A stretch of 64,000 bases of DNA from Ancylostoma caninum (Eukaryota > Nematoda > Chromadorea > Rhabditida > Ancylostomatidae), in contig JBAJFG010000111.1 in NCBI GenBank assembly GCA_037903475.1, positions 2,480,001-2,544,000 of the forward strand, read 5' to 3'. Numbering within the stretch: the first letter of the stretch is position 1; the number at the start of each line of letters is the position of its first letter. Position numbers and translations under genes: made by a program. Below, one piece after another: positions 13,604 to 26,000 of the stretch. The notes under the pieces are model-generated. The model did not search any database. It had not been told where the DNA came from and worked only from the letters and a program-made list of their open reading frames with translations.

Positions 13604-16600
13604 GTCTTGTCGGTACGACTTGCCTTGAGAACACTTCTGGAAAGTTGTGAATCATCACCGTTCCCCGGTGCTGCTCCATCTTCATCTTTTCTCGTCGTTT
13701 TACCTTTTCCAAATACCATTCTTCACTTATTCTAGAATCGTGTTTTATGAAATCTCTTATTATCTAACAAAGCTGTAATGTGGGACGTAGTTTTGATCTT
13801 TACGGAACTTAATTCGCTCATAACTTGTAATGAGTTTAGGAAAATTCTTGCCTCAATTTTACTTCTGACTGTACAGTAAGTATATTTTCATTTATGTCAT
13901 TGCGAATTTCGATCCTCGCAGGTATCCATGTTTTGATATTCTTGAAAAAAAAAAAGCACAGAACAACATCTGGTATCCATTAAACCCGTGTGCACTTTGT
14001 GTGTTAAGTCAGTGCTTGGATCTCCTGGCAATAAAGGATATACTTTCTATTCCTGCAACTTCTCTTTTCTCTTCACTTTTGTTGGCTACACTGTGTCTTA
14101 CACTGTATCTGCTAGGTTATGAAAATTTATTCGAAAGAAAAATTAAGATTATCCAACACTCATTATGTAGTAGTAGAGCGCTAGAGAGAAGGTCAGAGCG
14201 ATTACATCATTAAATAAATGAAAATTTCATTCGGCACTCAAAAACCAATTAGTTTTATCCTTGTTCTCTTTTTCTTTTTTTTTCCTGGAATCAATTTCCA
14301 AGCATTCAAACGCATGTATTCAATCAAGCGAAATAGTCTGAAGGGGTTCTTTTTGAATCAGAGGTAACTTTGAGAAAAAGAAAGAGAAAGAAAGAAAGGT
14401 CCAGTTTTGCTCTTCTATCTTCTCTTCCCTCTTCCATATCGGAAATTGCCACTGTTGGTTAACAACTATCCTTCTGAAACGATTGTACGAGAATATTTCC
14501 CGTACATTCATTATTACAACTTCGCCAAAAATTTTTTGAACAAGACTCGAACTCCCAATTAAAGTTAAGGTGTTTTGTATCTGCTAATCCATTTCAGACA
14601 ATAACAGTTGCTTCGAAAATGAAATTATTGTCAAAGAGCTCGATCTCGTACGTGACCCTAATAGCCTGCTGAAGATGAGTCCACATCCAGAGTCCTCAAA
14701 AGTGAATCGTGTATCAAGGGTCACATTTCAGCGATGCTATCGAACATCCTCCTCACTGCCCTAAACTAGCCGCATTTAAACGGCTTTAATGACGTCTGTC
14801 CAACGATGCAACCAACCAGATACAGCTGTTTCACTTTTTTTTTTTTCGAACACGACCTTTCTGGAAGGAACTAGGGAACGACTTTATTAATCATAGCACT
14901 TTTGTCAATCATTGATTTCTACCCATTGATCCTTGTCATTTTGTCAAATGCATAGAGTGAGTAACTACTAGCATTGATGATTTGATTTTCTTTTTATAGA
15001 TAAAGTTGAAAATTATCTCATCACCATCTCAATAATCTTTTTCTTTTAGACATTTTCTCAGCCTCTAGCCTTTATATAATTTTTCTCCACTTTTTCGCCC
15101 CCTTTCGAATTAATCGGTGCTATTCATTGCTTAGGCTTATAAATACTACTGAATTTACTCGACTATCTACTACCGAATAATATGAATGAACTTACTCGCT
15201 TGGAAATCGAGGAGATATGCAACGCAAGTATTAGCTGTTAACGTAACACCCTATATTTTTCAGTAGCATTTTTTCACACACATGATGTCCTTTTTTGTTG
15301 GTGAAATGAACTCAACCTTCTTGTTTTTCTCTATGCATTTGAATCGTTAATGTATTTTCATACCTATGCTGTGGTTCTTCACACTTTTTTTTTTCTGAAA
15401 ATTGCCATGCATATTAAATTACACGCGTTAACTTACTTGTCACAATGAATAAGTTTCTATGGTGATGCGCATATGCAACTGGTTGTTCCGCGATAATCTT
15501 CACATTAATACCACTACTGACTTTGGAACGGTTCAAAGCCAGTTTCAATTGATCTAGTGTATTTTTTATTCTTTATTCTGTATTTATATTGTATGTGAAT
15601 TATAATACACGGTTGATAGTACCGTTTTTATATCTGTTCTAATTGGATTTTTCTTTGACTTCATGTGGCATCGGCCTTATGTCTTTTGTATTTTTTTCTA
15701 ATGTTAATGACGGAGTAGGAATACCAGAAGGATGCCACAATTGAACTTCTTTGTGCTTATGGATATCCGGTAGGCCACCCCCTCCCTTCGAGAATGAGTC
15801 ACCGAATTTTTGAATTAGTTTATAAAACAAATAAAAAATTGGATTACTTTATTCCTAACTGCTTATTTATTTCCCGTCCGGGTCCTCAGAACCCTGAAGA
15901 CCCCAGTTTTCCTCCTACGTCCCCCCACCCACCCCCCCCCCCCCATTCGAGAAGTGAACAATTGGCTTTTAGATATCCGGACATCAGTCAGTAAAAAAAT
16001 TATTTGATTTTTGATTTGATTTTGAAAGAGGTTTCAGTTCCGTGGATCGCCTGTAAGTGCTAGTCACCTCCGCACCGCAGCCCATTTTTCCCAGTCAACT
16101 GATGTCATCACCTACTATCCATCATCGACTTTTACCGCAGACCATTAATTTATGCCGCGCACGCGGTTCAGTGATGACTTTGGTTGCGGTGGAAGTGTAG
16201 TTTGTGACAAATCCTTTGAGCATTTCGGCTGTTCGTGGTTTATGTTGTCCGCCCAGACACAAGGGCATACAAACCCAGCGAGAGGTGGGCAGGTCGCGCT
16301 CAGTGTTTGCGGACCAGTGAGCTCACATGCCTCGGTGCCAACCGCTTATACCTCGTCACATCGCGTCAATGCTCTCACACCTTCTTGACAGTGTTGTCCT
16401 TACGCGTCCTCGTTCACATCCAGAGTGCATATGGTCACATAGGGATTGTAATCGTCACTTTTTACTTCCTAAATATAGCATACTTATCAGTATATTCGAA
16501 TAATAATGAATTTGTTAACTTATTTGATATGCGCTCGTGACACGCGAAGTTCATAATCTAGGAAGCTAACAAAGGACAAAAACTAACAAAGCCAACAACA

Positions 16601-17761
16601 ACAAAAGGTTGAGCAACAAAAAAATGAACTCAAGATTGCACGAAAGACTTAACAACTCTCCTTGAGAAGTAGGAACCATAAATCATCAGCAAATTAACTA
16701 ACCATACATCCATAGGATTTCGATAAAACAAAAGTTAAAACCCATCAAGGTCCATTGTCTGCATCACATCATTAGGCTTAAATATTAAAACTAAATAAAT
16801 TTTAAGACTATTAATGAATAAATTTCCACTGATGTCAGATTAGTTACTATACAGACAAAATCATCTAGTGTTTCCATAACATTCAATCAGATTCTTCCTG
16901 TTACTCTCCTTTATTCTCCTCCTCTCCTCCATACAAGAAAAAAAAAACAATTGATTTCAATACTGCTGCAATGGTTTGAATAGTAGCGAATCCAGATCTT
17001 ACTCTTAATGATTACCCATAGTCAGAAATTCTTTTAAAATGTAGAATCAAATGGAAATGTTGACCACTGAATTTTTTCTTCAGCTCTTTTTCGTTAAATT
17101 ACTGGAGAAGTTTTGAACAACTGCTCAACAAGAATTCTTCCTCTGTATTTTTAGGATTTTACGGTTCCAGCCTTGCACCTTGCACCTTAGACTCTCAAAT
17201 TTTCATGAAAGGCAGATGCTCAATACGTGAAGAACAGCCCTAAATTACGTCTATGTATGAATACCCTATTATAGGCTCTATCGTTAATTTCACCATATAT
17301 CACCGCGGTTAGTTCGTGTTTCCCTCGCATCCCTTCAAGTGAGTATGGATAAAAATCTCCTCAGGGTTAATGTTTTGGTACTCGATAATGACGGTAATAG
17401 GCCAAGAAGATTACTACTACTGCGAAGGCTACTCTCTTCACTTAATCTTCCGATCACTCTTGAGCACTTCACAACTGATTACGGGTGCTGCATAATTCTC
17501 TAGCTATAGTAGTAATCCTTTCTAGTTGGTGATGAGTTGTCCTTAATCACGTCCGTCATTTTATTCCATCTATTTCCCATACTAAATTGAGAATTTCTAA
17601 CAGATCCTCTCTCAGTTTCAGCGAGATGATACCTACGCCTACCTCCTCAGAGATCATGTTGATATGTGTAGACGGAGCGGAATTTATTCTAGTATTTCCA
17701 GGGAATCTAAATCTATTCACCTGTGTGTTCAACACATTGAAGCCAGTATTTAAACATTGAA
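13604..17761. other. Intergenic upstream of OST-alpha
   Basis: Mostly AT-rich. A CpG-richer patch at 16060-16400 has frames on both strands and may be an old repeat; a C-rich tract lies at 15919-15944. Confidence 0.5.
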
Positions 17762-20700
17762 ATGCAAGAGTTGAATTGCAGCGCACCTATACCAGTACCG
17801 AATATAAATGCTCTTTATGATGGTGAGTTTTGCACATTTTGTTATGTAGACCTCTCTGCGCCAGATGTTCTGTGCAGTTCATATTCTTTTACTGAGTAAA
17901 TAGTGTCCAAATAGAAAATGTGGAAACGTTGGTAAACATTGCACGTGTGTGGGGTGACAACCGACATCGAGAATGATCCTAGTGCTTACCTATGCCATAT
18001 GAGATAAAATAAATCGGCTTAGACTAATCTTGCGTTTTGCATACGCTCCCTAGTAATAAAATGTCCTTATGTTCGACTTCATACAAGCAAAAAAATAATA
18101 TTGGAAAATACAGCATTTATTGAAGCCCAAAGAAGTAAAGATACAACAGTAGGTGCATCATATGTATGTACGTAGTCAAAGGTTCCAATCATTTTCCTTA
18201 TTTATTTTTCGTCAATTTCCCCAAGATTCTTCAATGTCTTCATTTAGGTCTTACAAGTATTCAATTCATTCAACTTAGTGCCGGAGGAGCTATTTCCGTG
18301 GCTGTGATTATACTTGGTATCCTACATATTTCGTTTATATGGAAGTATGTCAAGGATGAAAAGATCCGGTCGAAGCTTTATATACTTGCACTCATGTTTC
18401 CGGTGAGTTCATTTTGAGTAATCAGTTTGTTTTGAGATGGTATGAATTAAAACACTGATCCATTAGATAAGCAACCACTTAGTTATGTTAAAAATAGAGT
18501 TCTTGAACAATGGGAGGTGAAACTATGTAGGAATAAGCTCCAGATTACTATCTATTAGATAGTCACTGCAATTAACCGTTCAGACCATGGTTTCACTCGC
18601 AATAATTTCGATGGTCTCGCCTAGAACCGCTCCACTATATTCCTCAATCGGAGTGCTATATATTCTTTTTTGTTTCTACACAATAACTTCACTGTGCAGG
18701 TACGTACTGTCATCAACGCCTATAGTCATTCCAGTAGTCAGTTGTAAAAGTGTCCACGTAGTAGTACATGCACGTAGAAACGGGTTTGGCTTAATTTCAA
18801 CTAGGTCCTGAAATGCAAAGAGGTTTTTGCATGAGCATCCGGATTAATCGTGGAGTGGTTTGCGAGTTGTAGTGTGGTCTGTGATCATTAATCGCTACGG
18901 CAAAAATAACGTGAAGAGAGAAATCACAGTACTTTTGTGCAGCGCTCTAGTGAATTCCTCTCAGCAAAACAGATGAAGGAACCCCAAAGTCTCCAGATTT
19001 ACCTATGTGCTAAGCTATCATAGGATCAGCTGTTAGCTTGGGAACTTTTTTAATGGAGAATATGTGGGAAGGAACAGTGAATGAGTAGGCTATTCTTCAC
19101 CCATCTTAACTGTTCCGCATTGTAATAATTGAAAAAGAGAGCATTAGACGAACGAGCGAGGAAAGAAAAAAAAGGACTTTACGAAGAGTCACGGAATGTC
19201 AGTGCAAGTGAATATATTACTCTCTGACAAGAGAGCCTAACGATGGGTCAACCCCCATAGAAACAGGATCAGCACCCCATAACGACATTCGGGTAACCAT
19301 GAAAACCATTAGCTGTTTGATTTGTCGTTGGTGTAGATTGATTTGTCCGAATTTTGAAAGAATTTTTAACAACTGGGGTAAACTATGGTTATATCGCTGC
19401 GGATTATTTCCTGAATTTTTGCTGTTTTTCTCTGTTTGATTCACTCTGAACACAGCAAACACTCTGAACACAGCAACTTTCGGGAGTTTGAAGAAAATAT
19501 ACATTGTCCCATGGAACGATAATCACTTGAACAAATTTGCATTCAAATAACAACCGCATCAATTCCAGTACATTTAAAATAAATTAATTTCAATAACAGG
19601 TTCATATACGGTAGCCGAGAACGCTTGGCTTCGGTTCTCAACGAGGAAAAGGCAGCGTTAAACTTCCAAGTCCCACCATGCTGTTGTTGTATGCCTTGTC
19701 TTCCGAAAGCAGCTCCAAGCGAGTGGGTTTTACTTTTAGTTTTACTTTTACCTTCTAAGTTAATTGTTGTTTTTTTTTGTCAAAGTTAATAATTCATAGT
19801 TTAGACGAAATCTCAAGATAATGGAATGTTTTTCCCTGCAAGGTCCAATCATCCGTGCCTTCATTGTTGTTCTTAACTGCCACTTCGTAGCAGAAAAGCA
19901 TGAAGCATCAGAACAGTAAGTTGACTTCAGAAATGGAAGATTAGCGTAGTGATGTTGGCTTACTGCAGGCAAATGAGGGGTACACAGAATACAGATGAGA
20001 AAAGAAGTAGAAGGACAGGTCTTGAATAGGCAGAATAGGGATTTGCTTATAACCTGAAAGGTAAATACCATTGATAAACTCCGTACATGTGTATACAGGG
20101 TGTGGAGCATTATATTTGGAAAGGGCGGTGCGGCCCAGCTCTGCGATTGGTCAATTCATCCAACTGGTCAATCATAGCGCTCGACTGCGCCGCCCTCTGC
20201 AGTTATAACGCTCCATACCTGTTACAAATATAAGACTTAAGGTTGGAGAATGTCGGCACATTTCCGGAGTGGCAAAATTCACAAAAGCAAGGCTGCAATG
20301 GGAGTTTGGAGAAAACAGAAAAAAGAGAAACATGTAAAATACATGCAAGGCAAAAAAAAACAGACATAAGCAGACATAAATCACTTGTAGCATTCATTAC
20401 TAGTAGCTCCTAACCAAGACACTAAGTGTAATCTTATTATTTCTTACATAAAATAAATGTCCCACCATTAATATTTACTTACAGTTTCCTGATAGCGACT
20501 GAGGTGGCTGGCATACTCTCTCTTCTTTTCACTTTGTTTGGATCGCACACGATGGCAAAGCTTACTACGGTGAGTAATTTCCTGCTCAGTAATTAACTTC
20601 TACCAACTTTTAAGAGAATCACCTGTCAATATTTCAGCCATACGTCCAACAGTACAAATGCACTACGATGTTCCGTTTTGTTGACATCTCGTTAGCGCTG

Positions 20701-21218
20701 TCTACCGCTCAGTTGCCTCTTATTTTTGATCTCATTTTTGTGAAACTCGGAGTAATCACATGTGGACCCCTGATGTCAGCCATCTACAATGCCAGATGTA
20801 AGCAAGTAGTTGTTGAATAAGACATACAGCCACTAAATTGCTGATATTTCAGTCATTTACAATTTTGTACTCATATGTGAATCTTTCTTCATGTCTCTAC
20901 TCGCCACATATCTACTGGCCCCCGAGAAGTAAGTATCAATCTCTTGCGCAGCAAATCTTGAGGATGTAGTGCGATATATCTGATGAGGGCGGCGCGGCCA
21001 AGCTCCAGGACTGACCAATCCAGAAAAACGGCCAATCGCAAAGCTCAGTCGCGCAGCACTTTGTAGATGTAACGCTGCACAACCTCACTTCCTAGAGGAG
21101 ACCTCAGCTGTAGATCTTTTTTACTTTTTTTTCCAGATGTGCTCTATTCGACAAGTCTCCACAACGTTTACAACTGTCGGACACACAGGAAAAAATGCTG
21201 ATCAAGGAAGAGTTGTAG
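17762..21218 (+). CDS. osta: Organic solute transporter alpha (OST-alpha/TMEM184 family), 9 exons, 322 aa
   Basis: Seven-pass plasma-membrane protein; in animals OST-alpha pairs with a beta subunit to move steroid and bile-acid-like solutes. Exons: 17762-17822, 18248-18402, 18584-18699, 19600-19722, 19805-19915, 20485-20569, 20638-20797, 20853-20928, 21137-21218, all in phase. The N-terminus is short and has no signal peptide. Hydrophobic segments start near residues 31, 62, 87, 160, 190, 230 and 272. The family hallmark is the cytoplasmic cysteine run PCCCCMPCLP at 137-146, between the third and fourth membrane spans. Exon 5 supplies the fourth span and is easy to miss because no long open frame marks it. 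The C-terminal tail is acidic and charged. Length matches the family (about 340). AATAAA lies at 21269-21274. Two intron hairpin repeats (20101-20217, 20966-21080) interrupt no exon. Confidence 0.9.
20101..20217. repeat. CCAAT-hairpin repeat, copy 1
   Basis: About 117-bp imperfect palindrome (GTGGAGCATTATA...TTATAACGCTCCA) with central GATTGGTCAA and TGGTCAATC blocks, in OST-alpha intron 5. Related copies lie at 20966, 38805, 39513 and 49582. Confidence 0.65.
20966..21080. repeat. CCAAT-hairpin repeat, copy 2
   Basis: Same architecture in OST-alpha intron 8: GGCGGCGCGGCCAAGCTC arm, core GACCAATCC / GGCCAATCG, and a closing arm TGTAACGCTGCAC. Confidence 0.6.
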
Positions 21219-21274
21219 CTCCTGAGTACAACCTTTGGACCATAATAATTTCTTGCATATTCACGCCTAATAAA

Positions 21275-23095
21275 GTTGTTGCTTCTTCTTTGCTTTCATC
21301 TTGAACCGAAGCATCCTTTTCGAAATAATCTCAATGCTTTTAACAAATTATCTCAAGTTTCAAGCATGGGGGAGGAGGGGGGGGGGGCAGAGGAATGCAT
21401 TTAAAATTTTGAAAAGGGCGAAAAAGTTGATTACTACTGTGAAGGCTCTTACAAGGACCTTCTGCATATGGCCCCAATCGCTTTGACAACTCCCATACAA
21501 CCTCTAATCCACCAACTGCGAACTTTTAATTGGTGGGAACCTGACCTCATCACTCGAGTTGTATGCAGAAATCGAATTTTTATGAATATAATGAAATAGA
21601 CATCTAAAAAGATGACAACTTGGGGAAAAATGTGAACGCAAATTAGAACGATTTCTCGGATTCTGCTGAAGCGAAAATCTTCAGCCTCATCCGAAAATTT
21701 AGTTGTTCCAGAATAAACATATTCAGATCTTTCCGGTCGTGGTGGCAGAAGGGTGGGATTGAGAGCGTTAGAAAAAACTGTGGTCTCCACCACTTTGGGA
21801 CGCTGGACGGAAAAATTAAATTACACAGAAAATTAATCTTTCAGCATCAAAGCAATATTCTCCATCATCTATCAGGGTCCTATCCCAAGAGAGTAAATGA
21901 TCAATAACAAAGTAACCCATTATTTATCATTCGTTAGGTCTTGCTCAATTTCTCGTCCATTCACTTCGACTGGTTGAACGGAATTCAAAGCGACTGTTTG
22001 CATAGTAGTTCTTCTCTCTGCATCTCAAACGTAGAAACCTCACTAAAAATCCTTTTGGGTTTCAGTGAGATTGGAATCGTAAAATGATAGGACTGAATGA
22101 AGTAGAAACTACCCTTTTCACAGCTGAAACAATTGACAGAACTAATGAATGCTATTTTTTATTATTCTCGAAATTTGTCTCAGGAGCAAACCAACATAAC
22201 TCTACTATTGCACAATTTATGTATATATCAATGACATGGAGTGTTTGTACCTCTGGTACGAGCAATCGTTACACTCTTCTCTGGATGAACAACGTAGGCT
22301 TGTCGTAGAATCGGTCGAAGAATTAGGTGAGAGTGGAGCGTGAAAAGTAGCAGTTTGGAGAAAACCAGATAAAGCGCTGGCTACATCCTACATCTGGATT
22401 CGCAACAGATGTGTGGTGCCCGTAGTGTCTACAGTCTCAGAATTGTCACTGCATAACCTATATCTAGGAAAGATTTCATGAAAGAACAATTCTCATGGAG
22501 GTGAGCGGCGACATAGATAACTGATAAACTCTGACAAATCATAATGAAAGCGAATCGGATTTATCACTTTGACAAAGAGATCGTTAGCGTTCAAGAAAGA
22601 ACGGAAATAAAGAAAAGGCAAGGAACAACACCGGTAAGGCAACAAAGCATGCACCAAAATGAGCGAAATAAGATTTAATCTCCTCGTACTGGAGGTAGTG
22701 AATGACGATATGGAAGGCACTTGAATACGCTTTAGAATGGAGTCATTATTGTTTGCCTAATACGACCACCAACTCCATTTTCGAGGTGAAGACACCTGCA
22801 AGTGCCTTGTATTTCTTGGCAAACAGCTTGTTGCTAATCGAAGGACAATCATAAAAATAGATTGAAACATCCCTTAAAGAGACAATTCTAATATAGTTTC
22901 CGTCCCGACAACCTCATCTTCAGTAAACATTTTTGTCCATTTAATTTTGGACACATCAATCTTAAGAAAAGGATAATCTATGAGTTTTTCCAACATCAAA
23001 ATCAAGATCTAGTAACTAAGTAAGTAACTCCGCTATTCCCTTCTTCTAAAGAATTCTATTCCATAATAACATAGATTCCTAAAGGTTTATAAAGC
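21275..23095. other. Intergenic between OST-alpha and MIOS 3' ends
   Basis: The two genes converge here. No exon chain seen; the 114-codon - strand frame 21449-21793 looks composite and repeat-like. Confidence 0.5.
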
Positions 23096-26000
23096 TCAAA
23101 ATGTCCAACATTTGACCAAGAGCTTCGGAAAAGCCCACCTGCAGTCACATCCTAGAACTGGACACACGTCTTCCTTCTCAAACCATGAGATGATGTGCTT
23201 CGTGTGTCCTCCGTGGCTACACATCTGGAATTCAAGTGGATCTCCACTCACGCTATCTATTTTTATGGAATGCTTCTGTAAACAGCTAGTATCTGAAGAA
23301 GTATAGTCAGAAATCTGCTCAGCTAGTCTAAGAGAGTATAGTCATCCATCCACTGTGTCACACATCTGGTCAAATTATGGTGATAAAAACCCTTTTTTTT
23401 TTGGATGTCTGAGCGAAGAAAAAGAAAAAAAATACAGTGGCTCCCTACAGTATCGGGATTTTCTAAGCAACTACAATAGAATAATCTGTGCTTCTGTTAC
23501 CGGTTACGTCTAAAAAGTGCTCTTTTGAATGAAATTAAGAATCTATTCAAGATTTGTTGACTGTGGGGTGAGAGGGGTCGAGATTTGGCACAAGTCATGG
23601 ACATTTTCGAGCGTTGACCAAAAACCTAACTTCAGTGGAAGAACTCCGGATAGCTTCATTACGAACACCTCATAAAATTTTTGCACACAAGAATTGGAGC
23701 GACATGAAAATTTTAGGGGTCATCAGTCTCAGCTTCGATTACAACATTTGACTTGAATTAATATAACAAAAAACCAATAATTTTTTTTTCACAGCAACAA
23801 ACATTACAACGCTCAGAAATCACTTAATCATATAAAGTTAAAAGAACGAGTTTGGAATCGGACACAGTTACTTTAATGAAGCTCAAAAAACCAACTCACT
23901 AAACATGTAGAGAACATCATCGAAAATGTTCCTGCTGGATGATCGTAGTCGTTGACTGGGGTCCCATAGGAAAGCCCACACAGACAACAACGTGGATACG
24001 ATTTTCTACACTGGGGACATGCACTGTCTGGTGCGCGTTTGATCTAAATGTTATTATTGATGATTTAGGCAAGATTGTTTCGCAGTAAAACTGAAGAATA
24101 CTGGTGTTGATAAAGTTGGAATGCAGTTGGAAGTTGGAATGGAATGCCCGGTATGATAGGAACATACTTGATGATTAAAAAAAATTATGTGCTGGAGGGA
24201 AAGATGCGGGTAAAAGCATCATCAAGAATCAAGCCAGCACTTCCAAGCTGCTTCAACTTGGATACCTTTTCCAAACGACTGCTCTGTTTTGTTTTAAATA
24301 TTGAAATCGAACCTCTGCTTCTGTTCCACCATCAACGCCGTTATAATCGTATGAAAGTGGCTCCGCGATTGCTGTATTTGTGCTTGTTTCAGAATCTGAT
24401 GGAGCTGCAGATGAAAGCGACAACGACATCGTTGGACCAATAGATGTTCCGCTGAGAGACGCTGATGACCTGTTGGTTGTCGCACGGCTCACTGACGACC
24501 GGGCTCTAACTTGGACAATTTGGTCGGTGACTGCAAGTTCAGCACTGCGCAGTGCGGCTTCGTAGCTCGATCCACAGAATGTACAGGATATATCGACCTG
24601 AAAAACTGGGATTATAATCTCGTGGCCACTTTATAAAAGAATAGTACATATTCTACTTCGAAAGTTTGAAACAAACATCTTTATAAAACTTGTCAGCATG
24701 TAACTAAACTGAAACCTGTCTACAACAAAATGTGCGAAGAAAAGAAAGTGAAACCCACCGAAGTTTTGAAATCGGGCCAATAAATTTGTGGCACCAGGCT
24801 TAACATCTTTCGACGAAAACAATATTTTCCCATCCGCTGCAGTATATAGGAATATCTACAGAACTCAGCATGAGCAAGGTGCAACAAGTCTTGCCTTAAA
24901 ATACCAAATTCATTGGATTCAAATTCGATCAGAAATGGAAAATACAAATAAAGGTGTGAAGACCCACATTTCATCAGCAACAAGAAGATGGCTTGTAGGG
25001 AACATGGTGTACAAGGAAGGTGTGCCGATCGAACCTATTTCTTTATTATTAGCATCATCAACCATGAGATTTACATTCTCCACTGACTTCTGAAGAGGAA
25101 AAAATGAGAACTAAACATAATACATGAAGAAAAAAGAATACCGCGACAACCTTTTCTTGATAACCTGGATCGTCCTCTTCAAAGCAGCGGCCAGCTACAA
25201 GAAGATGCGATACAACTTGACAATCTTGCGTCGAGTAGAGATACCTAAAGTAATACTGGACTTCATGGTCGAGTAATAAATAAAAACTGGACGCTTCTGA
25301 CACTTACTCAGAAAGAACCTGTAGTGCATCTGGATGACGTCCTAGGCCCACAAACTGGAGACGTTCCATACCAGTACTCTGCAATCATTCGAATTCGTAC
25401 TGGATCAGTGACGATAAATCAGATTCATGGTACCTGCTGAAAGAGATAGTGAAGCGCCTCTTTCATCTTGCATGTCGGGAGGAGATTGGCGCACCACGCT
25501 ATTCGCAAACCCAACGGTATCCCCTAAACAAAAACAAAGCTGGAAAATGAGGATTCCTAGCGATATATAAGAAACTCCAAACGTACGTAGACAAGAGTCG
25601 GGATCGCAGCGCGGCTCTCATGGACAGAGACGCAGACTCACACTATGCTGAGCTCCCGTGACTCTGCCCAAGAGAGCCGCGCCGCGGTCCTGACTCCTGA
25701 CTGCGTCCGTTTGGAGTTCTCTGTAACTCTTTTATACACGTACCTCACTTTCAAGCACAATTTTTGTGAACGCCTCAGGATGTGTAGATGTCAACTCTCC
25801 ACGAATTATGAGCAACATTGGAATAAAAAATGGGTTCAACGTCAGGGACCCTGAAATGGGAAGTGTACAGAAATTGCGTGTAAAATCGTGTATAAAACTC
25901 AAAATAAGGATTCCACCTACCTGTGTGCTCCTTAATGAACGCATGAATTTTGTCTACTAAGCGCAGGCGCCTAGCAACATATTTTGGTGACGACTTGTCA

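Noticed and set aside
16060..16400. GC-richer patch as an exon or retroelement fragment
   Set aside because: Open on several frames, but no conserved reverse-transcriptase or other block could be identified.
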